NCBI RefSeq assembly: GCF_902506535.1
Contig: NZ_LR733827.1
Span: 521,942 to 585,941 of the forward strand
Length of the DNA: 64,000 nucleotides
Source of the DNA: Pseudomonas sp. 8Z
GTDB taxonomy: Bacteria > Pseudomonadota > Gammaproteobacteria > Pseudomonadales > Pseudomonadaceae
Reading direction: 5' to 3'
Shown here: piece by piece, positions 1-8,823 of the stretch
Numbering within the stretch: position 1 is the first letter of the stretch
Layout of the letters: every line of letters begins with the position of its first letter
Notes under the pieces: model-generated
Databases searched by the model: none
Told to the model about the DNA's origin: nothing
What the model saw: the letters and a program-made list of their open reading frames with translations, nothing else
Program-made: the position numbers and the translations under genes

Positions 1-1324
1 GCGTGGACAGCAGATTGCTCTTGCTGTTGGCCGATAGCGCCGTGATCAGTGCGCCGAAGCGGTCGCTGCCGATGCCGACAATGGCGCCGTCGGGCAGGGT
101 GGTGCCGTCGGGGATGGCGCCGTCCTGTATCGCCTGCAGCACGGTGCCGACAGACAGACCGGAGCCTGCGAAATTGACCCCACCGAGCCCGCCGCGATTG
201 CCGCGGCCATCCACGGCCCACTGCACGCCAAGGGCATCGCTGATATCGCCAGAGATTTCGACGATGGCGGCTTCGACCATCACCTGGGCGCGTGGGATAT
301 CGAGCTGGCGCACGATTTCCTCAAGGCTGGCGACGATATCCGGCTCAGCCAATAACACCAGCGCGTTGAGGCTTTCATCGGCGCGAATGAGGATATTCGA
401 GGGCTTGCCAGTGGCCTCGGCAGCTTGCTGATTGTTCATACCCTCTGTGATTTCGCCGAGGGTTTCGGCCAGGGCCTTGGCATCGTTGTGGCGCAGACGG
501 ATGACGCGGGTGTTGGCCGAGCGGCTGCTGGGGGTGTCCAGCGAACGCACCAGTTCGGCCATCTTGGCCCGCGAGTCAGGTGGGCCAAGGATGATCAGGC
601 GGTTGCTGCGGCCATCGGCGATGATCTGCGTGCCCGATGGCCCCTGGCCGCGATCGACCGCACTGCGCAGGGCTTCTGCGGTATCCAGAGCCCAGGCGTA
701 CTGCAGGTCGATGACCATGTGATCGCCACGAATCTGCCGGTCGAGTTGCTGCAGCACCTTCTCGATGCGATCGATGTTGGCACTACGGTCGCTGATGATG
801 ATGGCATTGGCGGAAGCAACGGCTGCCAGATGGCCGTATTGGTTGATCATGGGGGTGAGCAGTTGCAGCAGCTCGCTGGCGGAGTTGTGTTGCACGGCAA
901 TCAACCGGGTTTCCAGTTGATCGGGGGCAATGGCGCCGCTGTTGGCTTCGCTCTTGCCGTTAACGCTGGGCACGATGCGTGACTGCTCGCCCTGGGTGAC
1001 CAGGGTGAAACCGTGGGTGGTCAGCACGGAGAGAAATAGCTGATAGACCTCGGAAAGGTTCAGCGGCTTGCTGGCGTACACGCTGACCTGGCCGCTGACC
1101 TGCGGCGCCACGACGAAGGTTTGCCCGCTGATTTGCGCCACCGTGTCGATGAACTCGCGGATATCGACACCCTTGAGGTTGATGACCCAGGTTTCCTCTT
1201 CTTCCTGCGTGCTGCTGGCTGTTGGTCGCAGGCCAGCAGAGGCGTCGGCGGCCAGTGCAACAGGCGCGAGGGTCAGGTTCAGGCAAAGCAGAGCCAGGCT
1301 CAGGCGGCTGAAAGGGTGCTTCAT
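1..1324 (-). CDS. gspD: T2SS outer-membrane secretin GspD/XcpQ (3' end beyond window)
   Basis: Translating the minus strand from the ATG at 1324 gives 441 uninterrupted codons running off the left edge. The first ~25 residues are a Sec signal peptide (hydrophobic core ending ALAADAS). It is followed by a secretin N0 domain (TWVINLKGVDIREFID), then N1-N3 repeats with NRLIILGPP and NTRVIRLRHNDAKALAETLG, closely like P. aeruginosa XcpQ, and the start of the secretin core (VMVEAAIVEISGD). It would form the outer-membrane gate of the T2SS. GGAAG lies 8 bases before this ATG; an in-frame ATG at 1339 is the alternative start. It is transcribed away from the pectate lyase and gspE. The gspC gene that often precedes gspD is not present upstream. 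Confidence 0.93.
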   Translation of the reverse strand, partial: MKHPFSRLSLALLCLNLTLAPVALAADASAGLRPTASSTQEEEETWVINLKGVDIREFIDTVAQISGQTFVVAPQVSGQVSVYASKPLNLSEVYQLFLSVLTTHGFTLVTQGEQSRIVPSVNGKSEANSGAIAPDQLETRLIAVQHNSASELLQLLTPMINQYGHLAAVASANAIIISDRSANIDRIEKVLQQLDRQIRGDHMVIDLQYAWALDTAEALRSAVDRGQGPSGTQIIADGRSNRLIILGPPDSRAKMAELVRSLDTPSSRSANTRVIRLRHNDAKALAETLGEITEGMNNQQAAEATGKPSNILIRADESLNALVLLAEPDIVASLEEIVRQLDIPRAQVMVEAAIVEISGDISDALGVQWAVDGRGNRGGLGGVNFAGSGLSVGTVLQAIQDGAIPDGTTLPDGAIVGIGSDRFGALITALSANSKSNLLST

Positions 1325-1885
1325 CGTATGGTCTTCCATGAGTTCGGGAGGCTGGCGAGTGAACCCGGTAGGGGCATTTCTGATAACGCCCCAGGTTGCC
1401 AGCGTTGTGCGTGCAGGGGGGCAATCTCGCTCAAGTCGGAATATGATGGCATACGGCCATACTTGCAGGGGGCGCAATGCCGCTGCTGGTGACGGCGTGG
1501 CAGCCTGGAGATGCTCTGAAGGGGTGTTTCTGTAAAGGTTATCATACGACTGTGATCCGCTGCGGCATCCATCTCGCCTTGCATCTTGGCGATTTAATCA
1601 AGAATCGTTTACCACTCTGAGCGTGATCAGTTGCGGTGAAATACCTGATTTAGAGCCTTTCTGTCTTTATTTTTGGTTTTTGCGGTAGATATTTTTGCTT
1701 TGGCAGAACCGTATCATGGCTGAGGTTGGCCAAAATTTCTTGGATTTTTTCTTGTTGACAATGATTTTGTAAGTGGTAAAGCTCGAAATAGTTATATGAC
1801 AACATATAACGACTCGTCGCCTCAGGGGGATGGGTGCTTCGAATATTTGTGTGTCAGTTAAAAAACTCAAAATGGAGCATCACAC
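1325..1885. other. Intergenic region between divergent gspD and pectate lyase gene
   Basis: No convincing gene is seen. The right half (about 1640-1870) is clearly AT-richer than its surroundings. It holds a TTGACA at 1755-1760 without a good -10 at 16-18 bases, a perfect dyad at 1791-1810 (listed separately), and the Shine-Dalgarno GGAG just before the pectate lyase ATG. It must contain the promoters of two divergent units. Confidence 0.6.
1791..1810. promoter_or_regulatory. Perfect dyad, candidate operator upstream of pectate lyase
   Basis: GTTATATG, 4-base spacer ACAA, CATATAAC: two perfect 8-base arms, 76 bases before the pectate lyase ATG. Size and symmetry fit a dimeric regulator site. 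No known regulator is assigned; it does not match the KdgR consensus as I know it. Confidence 0.45.
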
Positions 1886-2740
1886 ATGAAACTGAAAGCA
1901 ACAGGAATGTTGGTAGGGCTGGCCCTGCTAGGTAGTCTGCCAACCGCGCCAGCACACGCTGATACGGCCCTCTGCAAGGCTGGGTCGATCATCAGCAACC
2001 AGACCGTCGACTGCGAAGGTGCCTATATCTCCGGCGGTTGGTGTGAAGGTGACGATGATGGCCAGGCTGCGGTCATCATCTTGCGCAATGCCACCATCAA
2101 GAACGCCAAGTTCGCTCAGGGCAAGGCGGGCAAGGGCATCTGGTGCGAGTCCGGCACTTGCAACGTGGAGAACGTGACCTTCGACGAAGTCTGTGAAGAT
2201 GCCGTCAGCACCCGTAAGGATGGTGTCACCCTGAACGTCAAGGGCAGTACCTTCAACAACACGATGAGCAATGCTTTCGCCTATGGCAAAAAGCCGGACA
2301 AGTTCATCCAGGTCAACGCCAAGAACGTCAAGGTGAACGTCTCCGACTCCACTTTCCGCATGGTTCCGGGTAGCTCCTCCACTCCGGAAAAAATCAGCGG
2401 CAAGGCCGGTAAAGTGGTGCGTACCTGTGGCAACTGCAGTGGCAATGCGGGGCCGCGTGCGATTACGCTGACTAACGTGAAAGTGTATGGGCCTATCGAT
2501 TCGATCGCGGGTGTCAACTCCGAGTACCGTGGTCAATCGTCGAGCATGCGTGACACGGTCACGATCAAGAATCTGAAAATCGAGAACTACAGCATCAGCG
2601 GTGACAAATCCACGCCGCCGGTATGTGTTCAGTTCGAAGGTTTGGACAAGACCAAGCACAGTGGCGACTCGCCGAAGCTTGATCAGGCCTGGGAAACCGC
2701 TAGCTGCATCGTCAAGAAATCCGACGTATCCAAGCTATGA
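1886..2740 (+). CDS. Secreted pectate lyase, polysaccharide lyase family 3 type
   Basis: 284 residues. A signal peptide covers about residues 1-25 (hydrophobic LVGLALLGSLPTAPAHA, cleavage after AHA). The mature part is a parallel beta-helix type sequence with the PL3-like stretch KGIWCESG..NVENVTFDEVCEDAVS, containing the acidic residues that bind calcium in the family, and 10 cysteines that could pair as disulfides. Such enzymes cleave polygalacturonate by beta-elimination outside the cell. It lies between gspD and gspE, so it is probably exported to the periplasm by Sec and then out by the adjacent T2SS. A hairpin terminator follows. A distant PL3-like protein without lyase activity cannot be excluded. 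Confidence 0.8.
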   Translation: MKLKATGMLVGLALLGSLPTAPAHADTALCKAGSIISNQTVDCEGAYISGGWCEGDDDGQAAVIILRNATIKNAKFAQGKAGKGIWCESGTCNVENVTFDEVCEDAVSTRKDGVTLNVKGSTFNNTMSNAFAYGKKPDKFIQVNAKNVKVNVSDSTFRMVPGSSSTPEKISGKAGKVVRTCGNCSGNAGPRAITLTNVKVYGPIDSIAGVNSEYRGQSSSMRDTVTIKNLKIENYSISGDKSTPPVCVQFEGLDKTKHSGDSPKLDQAWETASCIVKKSDVSKL

Positions 2741-2744
2741 GATA

Positions 2745-2782
2745 AGCGGCTCAAGTTAAGCCGCTCAGGCGCGGCTTTCTTT
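2745..2782 (+). terminator. Terminator after pectate lyase gene
   Basis: Two overlapping hairpins: AGCGGCT/AGCCGCT (2745-2751 with 2759-2765) and GCCGC/GCGGC (2760-2764 with 2771-2775). The second is followed directly by TTTCTTT, the usual form of a rho-independent terminator. The two stems share bases and cannot form together. Confidence 0.65.
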
Positions 2783-2989
2783 GAAAGTCGTGCCGTGTCG
2801 AGGCTGGGTGGCTGTGTCAGCACCCAGCCTGTCTGGATCCAAGACCGTCACTGATGGCACTAGGCGAGTGTGGCATTACCTGCTTGCTGAGTGTTTGAAT
2901 AGGCTGTTGCGCGCTCTGTATCGTTGTGCCAATTCATTGATTTTCCGTGTCACGTGATTGATGACCTTCGCTGTATTTCGAGTTCGTAG

Positions 2990-4477
2990 ATGGTCTTTAT
3001 GGATATGAGCCAGGTTTCTCGTCGGTTGCCGTTCAGCTTCGCCAAACGCCACGGCGTGGCCTTTGTGATGCACGAGGGGCAGTTATCTCTGGCTCATCGC
3101 GCCGATTGCGATTTGCCCGCGCTGGCTGAGGCGCAGCGCTTCGCTGGAGGCCGCCTACCGTTGCAGTTGTTGGACGCCGCCGCCTTCGCCCAGGTGTTGG
3201 GCGCGGCCTATCAGCATGATTCAGCTTCCATGCAACTAGCCGAAGATATTGGCGGCAGCCTGGATCTGGCCTCTCTGGCCGATCAGGTGCCGGAAACCGA
3301 GGACCTGCTTGAGCAGGAAGACGACGCGCCGATCATTCGCCTGATCAACGCCATCCTTGGCGAGGCGATCAAGGAAAATGCCTCCGATATCCACCTGGAA
3401 ACCTTTGAGAAGCGCCTGGTCGTACGTTTTCGCGTCGATGGCATTTTGCGCGAGGTTCTTGAGCCCAAGCGCGAGCTGGCTGCCTTGCTGGTCTCAAGGG
3501 TCAAGGTCATGGCGCGCCTGGATATCGCCGAGAAGCGCGTCCCGCAGGACGGGCGCATTTCTCTGAAAGTGGGCGGGCGCGAGGTGGACATTCGCGTCTC
3601 CACGCTGCCTTCAGCCAATGGCGAACGAGTGGTGCTGCGTTTGCTCGACAAGCAGGCCGGGCGTCTATCGCTGCAGCATCTGGGGATGCGCAGCGAGGAT
3701 CGCGCCTTGATGGAAGAAACCGTGCGCAAGCCGCATGGCATCCTGCTGGTCACCGGGCCCACCGGCTCGGGCAAGACCACCACGCTATACGCCAGCCTGG
3801 TTAGCCTCAACGATCACACGCGCAACATCCTCACCGTTGAGGACCCTATCGAATATCACCTCGAAGGCATCGGCCAGACTCAGGTTAACGCCAAGGTGGA
3901 CATGACCTTCGCTCGCGGCCTGCGCGCCATTTTGCGCCAGGACCCGGACGTGGTGATGGTCGGTGAGATCCGCGACAAGGAAACCGCCGAGATCGCCGTA
4001 CAGGCCTCGCTCACCGGCCACCTGGTGCTCTCCACGCTGCACACCAACAGCGCCATCGGCGCCATCACTCGATTGGTGGACATGGGTGTGGAGCCCTTTC
4101 TGCTGTCTTCATCGTTACTCGGTGTGCTGGCCCAGCGCCTGGTGCGCGTGTTGTGCCCGGCGTGCAAGGAGCCTTACACGGCCGATGAGGCCGAATGTGC
4201 GTTGCTCGGAGTGCCATCGAGCCCGGCGCCAACGCTCTACCATGCGCGTGGCTGCGAGCAATGCCATCAACAAGGTTATCGCGGGCGTACCGGTATCTAC
4301 GAGCTGGTGGTGTTCGACGAAACCATGCGCAGCCTGGTGCACAGTTGCGCTTCCGAGCAGGACATGACCCGCCACGCCCGCACGCTGGGGCCGAGCATCC
4401 GTGATGATGGTCGGCGCAAGGTGCTGGAGGGCGCGACCACCGTAGAGGAAGTGCTGCGTGTGACGCGGGAGGAATGA
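2990..4477 (+). CDS. gspE: T2SS assembly ATPase GspE/XcpR
   Basis: 495 residues, full length for the family. The N-terminal domain (about 1-100) binds the GspL cytoplasmic domain. The C-terminal ATPase has Walker A GPTGSGKT near residue 256, Walker B with [16 protein letters not shown], the LSTLHTNSA histidine box, and the tetracysteine zinc site CPAC...CEQC near the C terminus. It is a cytoplasmic hexamer that powers pseudopilus assembly. First gene of gspE-M. ATGs at 2999 and 3005 are alternative starts; none has a strong Shine-Dalgarno. Confidence 0.95.
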   Translation: MVFMDMSQVSRRLPFSFAKRHGVAFVMHEGQLSLAHRADCDLPALAEAQRFAGGRLPLQLLDAAAFAQVLGAAYQHDSASMQLAEDIGGSLDLASLADQVPETEDLLEQEDDAPIIRLINAILGEAIKENASDIHLETFEKRLVVRFRVDGILREVLEPKRELAALLVSRVKVMARLDIAEKRVPQDGRISLKVGGREVDIRVSTLPSANGERVVLRLLDKQAGRLSLQHLGMRSEDRALMEETVRKPHGILLVTGPTGSGKTTTLYASLVSLNDHTRNILTVEDPIEYHLEGIGQTQVNAKVDMTFARGLRAILRQDPDVVMVGEIRDKETAEIAVQASLTGHLVLSTLHTNSAIGAITRLVDMGVEPFLLSSSLLGVLAQRLVRVLCPACKEPYTADEAECALLGVPSSPAPTLYHARGCEQCHQQGYRGRTGIYELVVFDETMRSLVHSCASEQDMTRHARTLGPSIRDDGRRKVLEGATTVEEVLRVTREE

Positions 4478-4505
4478 TGGCCATTGCGATGTTGGCGGCG
4501 GATCT

Positions 4506-4576
4506 TGTGGGAGGGGCTTTAGCCGCGAGTGATTGTGAGTCGCGGTTGAAGCGGAATGCCGCCCAGCCGCTCCTAC
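4506..4576. repeat. REP-type palindromic repeat within the gsp operon
   Basis: Begins TGTGGGAGGGGCTTTAGCC and ends with the inverse-like AGCCGCTCCTACA; inside is CCGCGA/TCGCGG. The same core occurs at 32430 and 32600. It fills most of the 123-base gap between gspE and gspF, the only sizeable gap in the operon. Confidence 0.8.
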
Positions 4577-4600
4577 ATTTACAGTCGGAGCGATTTGTCG

Positions 4601-5818
4601 ATGGCGGCCTTTGAATACATTGCCCTGGACGGGCGCGGTCGCCAGCAAAAAGGTGTGCTGGAGGCCGACAGCGCACGCCAGGTGCGCCAGCTCCTGCGCG
4701 AACGCCAACTGGCGCCATTAGAGGTCAAGGCTACGCGCAGCCGCGAGCAGAACAGCGGCGGGGCGCGTTTGGGTTTCGCCCGTGGCCTGTCGGCGCGTGA
4801 TCTGGCGCTGGTCACCCGGCAACTGGCGACACTGATTCAGGCGGCGCTGCCCATTGAAGAGGCGTTACGTGCGGCGGCGGCGCAGGCCACCAACTCGCGT
4901 ATCCAGGGCATGCTGCTGGCGGTGCGTGCCCGTGTGCTGGAGGGCCATAGCCTGGCGGGTAGCCTCAAGGAATTTCCCGCCGCCTTCCCTGAGCTGTACC
5001 GTGCCACGGTGGCTGCGGGTGAGCATGCCGGGCACCTCGGCCCGGTGCTGGAACAGTTGGCCGACTACACCGAGCAACGCCAGCAGTCGCGGCAGAAGGT
5101 ACAGCTTGCACTGCTGTATCCGGTGATCCTGATGTGCGCGTCGCTGTTGATCGTTGGCTTTCTGCTCGGCTATGTGGTGCCGGATGTGGTCAAGGTTTTT
5201 GTCGACTCCGGGCAGACTTTGCCAGCCCTTACGCGCGCCTTGATTGCCGCGAGCGATTGGGTCAAGGCCTGGGGGCTGGTTGCTGTCGTGCTGTTGGCGC
5301 TGGCGATCAGTGCTTTGCGCGTGGCGCTGCGCGATGACGCACACCGTCTGCGTTGGCACCGTTTTCTGCTGCGTCTGCCGCTGATTGGGCGGCTGGGGCG
5401 CGCCACCGATTGCGCGCGTTTCGCTTCGACCCTGGCCATTCTCACCCGCAGCGGCGTGCCGCTGGTGGAGGCCCTGGCGATTGCTGGTGAAGTCATCGGC
5501 AATCGGGTGATTCGTGGTGAAGTATTGGTGGCGGCGCAGAAGGTGCGCGAGGGCGGTAGCCTGACTCGCTCGCTGGAGGCCACCGGGCAATTTCCGCCGA
5601 TGATGTTGCATATGATCGCCAGCGGCGAACGCTCCGGCGAGCTGGATCAGATGTTGGCGCGTACAGCGAAGAACCAGGAAAACGACCTCGGCGCACAGAT
5701 CGCCTTGCTGGTCGGATTGTTCGAGCCGTTCATGCTGGTCTTTATGGGGGCTGTGGTGCTGGTGATCGTGCTGGCCATCCTGCTGCCGATTCTTTCTTTG
5801 AACCAAATGGTGGGGTAA
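4601..5818 (+). CDS. gspF: T2SS inner-membrane platform protein GspF/XcpS
   Basis: 405 residues. It begins AAFEYIALDGRGRQQKG, the standard start of this family. Two repeated T2SSF domains are present (about 70-190 and 275-395), with membrane segments near residues 170-195, 220-245 and 375-400. It sits in the inner membrane with GspL, GspM and GspC and couples GspE to the pseudopilus. The ATG at 4601 is preferred because GGAG lies about 11 bases upstream and the family begins here; the reading frame is open further upstream through the REP. Confidence 0.94.
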   Translation: MAAFEYIALDGRGRQQKGVLEADSARQVRQLLRERQLAPLEVKATRSREQNSGGARLGFARGLSARDLALVTRQLATLIQAALPIEEALRAAAAQATNSRIQGMLLAVRARVLEGHSLAGSLKEFPAAFPELYRATVAAGEHAGHLGPVLEQLADYTEQRQQSRQKVQLALLYPVILMCASLLIVGFLLGYVVPDVVKVFVDSGQTLPALTRALIAASDWVKAWGLVAVVLLALAISALRVALRDDAHRLRWHRFLLRLPLIGRLGRATDCARFASTLAILTRSGVPLVEALAIAGEVIGNRVIRGEVLVAAQKVREGGSLTRSLEATGQFPPMMLHMIASGERSGELDQMLARTAKNQENDLGAQIALLVGLFEPFMLVFMGAVVLVIVLAILLPILSLNQMVG

Positions 5819-5822
5819 TTAG

Positions 5823-6251
5823 GTGATACGCAAACAAGCAGGTTTCACGCTCATCGAAATCATGGTGGTGGTGGTGATCCTCGGCATTCTGGCGGCGTTG
5901 GTGGTGCCGCAGGTGATGAGCCGACCGGATCAGGCCAAGGTAACCGCGGCGCAGAACGACATTCGCGCCATCGGTGCGGCGCTGGATATGTACAAGCTCG
6001 ACAACCACAACTACCCCAGCACTCAGCAGGGCCTGGAAGCGCTGGTGAGCAAACCGAGCGGCAACCCGCAAGCGAAGAACTGGAACAAGGACGGCTACCT
6101 CAAGCGCCTGCCCATCGACCCTTGGGGCAATCCTTATCAATTCCTCGCTCCCGGCACCAAGGGCGGTGCCTACGACCTCTATTCCCTCGGCGCCGATGGC
6201 AAGCAGGGTGGCAGCGACCTGAACGCCGATATCGGCAACTGGGATCTCTGA
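5823..6251 (+). CDS. gspG: Major pseudopilin GspG/XcpT
   Basis: 142 residues, GTG start 4 bases after gspF, with GGTGGGG just upstream. Prepilin leader MIRKQAG then FTLIE, cut by the prepilin peptidase between G and F, with Glu at +5; a 20-residue hydrophobic helix follows. The C-terminal domain carries the GspG signature (YPSTQQGLEALV, DPWGNPYQ, GADGKQGG) including the calcium-loop region. Forms the shaft of the periplasmic pseudopilus. Confidence 0.96.
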   Translation: MIRKQAGFTLIEIMVVVVILGILAALVVPQVMSRPDQAKVTAAQNDIRAIGAALDMYKLDNHNYPSTQQGLEALVSKPSGNPQAKNWNKDGYLKRLPIDPWGNPYQFLAPGTKGGAYDLYSLGADGKQGGSDLNADIGNWDL

Positions 6252-6258
6252 CCCGGCC

Positions 6259-6798
6259 ATGCCGTCGTTCGCCGGTGGACGCGAGTTTGGCCAGCGTGGC
6301 TTCACTCTGATCGAACTGCTGGTGGTGCTGGTCATCCTCGGCAGCTTGATTGGTTTGGCTGTCTTCAGTGTCGGTATTGCCGGCCCTGGCCGCGAGCTGC
6401 GCAGCGAGGCCGAGCGTCTCAGTGGGTTGGTCGGCGTGCTGGTCGATGAGGCCGTGCTGGACAACCGCGAATATGGTTTGTACTTCAGCGAAAGCGGCTA
6501 CCGGGTGCTGCGCTACGATCCGCGCCGTGCCCAATGGCAGGCGCTGGATGGCCAGGCGCATGAGTTGCCAGGCTGGGCGCAGATTGTCTTCGAAGTCGAG
6601 GGCGAGCCCCTACAATTACCGCGCGGCGACGAAGCCGATGAGCTGACGCCGCAGTTGCTGATTCTTTCCAGTGGCGAGCTGACGCCTTTCCGTCTGCGCT
6701 TGGCCGAGCGTGGCCGTGATGGCGTACGTCTGCAACTGTCCAGCGATGGCTTCCGACTGCCGCGTGTCGAGCAACTGGACACGGGGCGTGCCGGATGA
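6259..6798 (+). CDS. gspH: Minor pseudopilin GspH/XcpU
   Basis: 179 residues. Longer prepilin leader ending GQRG, then FTLIELLVVLVILG with Glu at +5. The remaining periplasmic domain is beta-rich and poorly conserved, as in GspH. It follows gspG by 7 bases and overlaps gspI by 4, so it is translationally coupled. Confidence 0.92.
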   Translation: MPSFAGGREFGQRGFTLIELLVVLVILGSLIGLAVFSVGIAGPGRELRSEAERLSGLVGVLVDEAVLDNREYGLYFSESGYRVLRYDPRRAQWQALDGQAHELPGWAQIVFEVEGEPLQLPRGDEADELTPQLLILSSGELTPFRLRLAERGRDGVRLQLSSDGFRLPRVEQLDTGRAG

Positions 6799-7181
6799 AA
6801 GCGGCACGCGGCTTTACCCTGCTCGAAGTGTTGGTGGCCTTGGCTATCTTCGCTTTGGTTGCAGCCAGTGTATTGACCGCCAGCGCACGTAGCGTGCGTA
6901 TCGCCAGCCAGTTGGAGGAGAAAACCCTGGCCATGTGGGTGGCCGACAATCACCTGACCGAACTGCAACTGGCTACGACACCGCCAGACGATGGCCGCGA
7001 TGAAGGCCAGGTCGAGTTCGCCGGGCGCCTTTGGCAGTGGCAGAGCGAGATCGAAGCGACCAGCGAGCCGAGCATGCGCCGCGTAACCCTGTGGGTCGCT
7101 GCCGAAGAGCGCGGCGCCAGGGGTGCGTTACGTGAGCGCGCTGCGGTCACCCTCAGCGGCTTTCTGGGGGCGCAGCAGTGA
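6795..7181 (+). CDS. gspI: Minor pseudopilin GspI/XcpV
   Basis: 128 residues. Short leader MKAARG, then FTLLEVLVALAIF; ATGA overlap with gspH. The periplasmic part contains the GspI-like MWVADNHLTELQ and W-rich LWQWQSEI segments. GspI starts the GspI-J-K tip complex of the pseudopilus. Confidence 0.93.
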   Translation: MKAARGFTLLEVLVALAIFALVAASVLTASARSVRIASQLEEKTLAMWVADNHLTELQLATTPPDDGRDEGQVEFAGRLWQWQSEIEATSEPSMRRVTLWVAAEERGARGALRERAAVTLSGFLGAQQ

Positions 7182-7849
7182 TCGGCCTCGCGCCTACTAT
7201 TCGAGCGCAGCGCGGCTTCACGTTGCTGGAGTTGCTGATCGCCATAGCCATCTTCGCTCTATTGGGCCTGGCCACTTACCGCATGCTCGACAGCGTGATC
7301 AGTGCCGATGCCGTGACCCGTGAGCATGAGCAGCAATTGCGTGAGCTGACGCGCGCCTTATCTGCCTTCGAGCGAGACCTGCGCCAAGTCGCGGTACGGC
7401 CTATTCGCGATGGTTTTGGCGATCCGCAACCGGCGCTGCACAGTGACCTGACCGATGCCACGGCGCTGGAACTGACCCGTGCAGGCTGGCGCAATCCACT
7501 CGGCCAGCCGCGCGCCGAACTGCAGCGTGTGCGCTGGCAACTGAGTGGCGAGCAGTGGCAGCGCCGCTACTGGCGCGTGCTTGACCGTGCGCTGGATAGT
7601 CAACCGCAGGTGCAGCAGGCGCTCGATGGTGTGCAGAGCCTGAGCCTGCGTTACCTGGATAAGGAAGGCCAATGGTTGACCGATTGGCCGCCCGTCAATG
7701 CCACGAGCGACGTCGTACTGACAGGCTTGCCACGTGCAGTGGAACTGCGCCTGCAGCATCGCCGCTTTGGCGAGTTGCGCCGAGTGCTGCGCCTGCCGGA
7801 TCTGCCTGTGCAGACGGCAGGCAGGGTGGCCGGGGAGGATCAGCCATGA
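7178..7849 (+). CDS. gspJ: Minor pseudopilin GspJ/XcpW
   Basis: 223 residues, GTG start within a GTGA overlap with gspI. Leader ending RAQRG, then FTLLELLIAIAIFALLGLATYRML with Glu at +5. Contains the family's FERDLRQV and WRNPLGQPR segments. Tip-complex component with GspI and GspK. Confidence 0.93.
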   Translation: MIGLAPTIRAQRGFTLLELLIAIAIFALLGLATYRMLDSVISADAVTREHEQQLRELTRALSAFERDLRQVAVRPIRDGFGDPQPALHSDLTDATALELTRAGWRNPLGQPRAELQRVRWQLSGEQWQRRYWRVLDRALDSQPQVQQALDGVQSLSLRYLDKEGQWLTDWPPVNATSDVVLTGLPRAVELRLQHRRFGELRRVLRLPDLPVQTAGRVAGEDQP

Positions 7850-8823
7850 GCCGTCAACGCGGCGTGGCGCTGATTACCGTATTGCTGGTGGTTGCGGTGG
7901 TTACGGTGGTGTGCGCTGGGTTGATCGCGCGTCAGCAGTTGTCGATCCGCAGCAGCGCCAACCAACTGCATGTCAATCAGGCCTGGCAGTACGCGCTGGG
8001 TGGGGAAACCCTGGCCAAGGTGATCTTGCAGCGAGATCTGCGCCAGGGCGACCCGCGCATACCGGTCGACACCCTTGGCGAGGCATGGGCGCAACCGATG
8101 ACGCCTTTCCCGCTGGATGAAGGCGGTGAGCTGCGCGTGCGGATCGTCGACCCCAGTGGGCGCTTCAACCTCAACAGTCTGGTAGTGCGTGGGCGCGTCG
8201 ACGAACTGGCGTTGCAGCGTCTGCGGCGTCTGTTGATACGCCTGCAGATCGCCAAACCTTATGCCGAACGCCTGGCCGACTGGCTCGATGGCAACAGTGA
8301 CCCACTGGGCAGCCAGGGCGCGGAAGACAGCCAGTATCTGTTGCTGAGCCCGCCTTATCGCACGGCCAACCGGCAGATCGCCGATGTGTCCGAGTTACGC
8401 CAACTGCTGGAAATGCAAGAGGCCGACTATCAGCGCCTGCTGCCCTTTGTCAGCGCGCTGCCGAGCGAGGTCTCGCTCAACGTCAACACCGCCAGCGCGG
8501 TGGTGCTCTCCAGCCTGGCTGACAATCTGGATATCGACAGGGCCATGGCCATGGTTGCAGCGCGTGGGCTCAAGGGCTACACCACGCTGGCTGATTTCAC
8601 CGCGCAGCCTTTACTGGCGGGGCTTGGCGGCCAGGTGGCGCAGGGCGTGGCGGTGGGCAGCCAATATTTCGAGGTGTTCAGCGAGGTCAGCCTCGGTGAG
8701 CGCCGTGTGGTGTTGCGCAGCCTGATGCAGCGTAGCAATGATGGCCAGGTCAAGGTGCTGGCCCGTGATTTGGGGCAGGGCGGCGCTGTGCCGACACCGC
8801 TCAGCGAGGAAGCGCAAAGATGA
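7846..8823 (+). CDS. gspK: Minor pseudopilin GspK/XcpX
   Basis: 325 residues from the ATG at 7846, which overlaps the gspJ stop and follows GGGGAGGA at good spacing. Leader MSRQRG, then VALITVLLVVAVVT; the +5 position is Thr rather than Glu, the known hallmark of GspK. The large periplasmic domain includes DPSGRFNLNSLV, ADWLDGNSDP and NVNTASAVVL. Caps the pseudopilus tip. Confidence 0.95.
   Translation: MSRQRGVALITVLLVVAVVTVVCAGLIARQQLSIRSSANQLHVNQAWQYALGGETLAKVILQRDLRQGDPRIPVDTLGEAWAQPMTPFPLDEGGELRVRIVDPSGRFNLNSLVVRGRVDELALQRLRRLLIRLQIAKPYAERLADWLDGNSDPLGSQGAEDSQYLLLSPPYRTANRQIADVSELRQLLEMQEADYQRLLPFVSALPSEVSLNVNTASAVVLSSLADNLDIDRAMAMVAARGLKGYTTLADFTAQPLLAGLGGQVAQGVAVGSQYFEVFSEVSLGERRVVLRSLMQRSNDGQVKVLARDLGQGGAVPTPLSEEAQR

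Noticed and set aside
1755..1783. TTGACA as a full promoter of the pectate lyase gene
   Set aside because: No acceptable -10 occurs 15-19 bases downstream, so only the -35-like word is noted.
1667..1870. AT-rich minus-strand frame of 67 codons before the pectate lyase gene
   Set aside because: No ribosome site and a low-complexity translation; it overlaps the dyad and promoter region.
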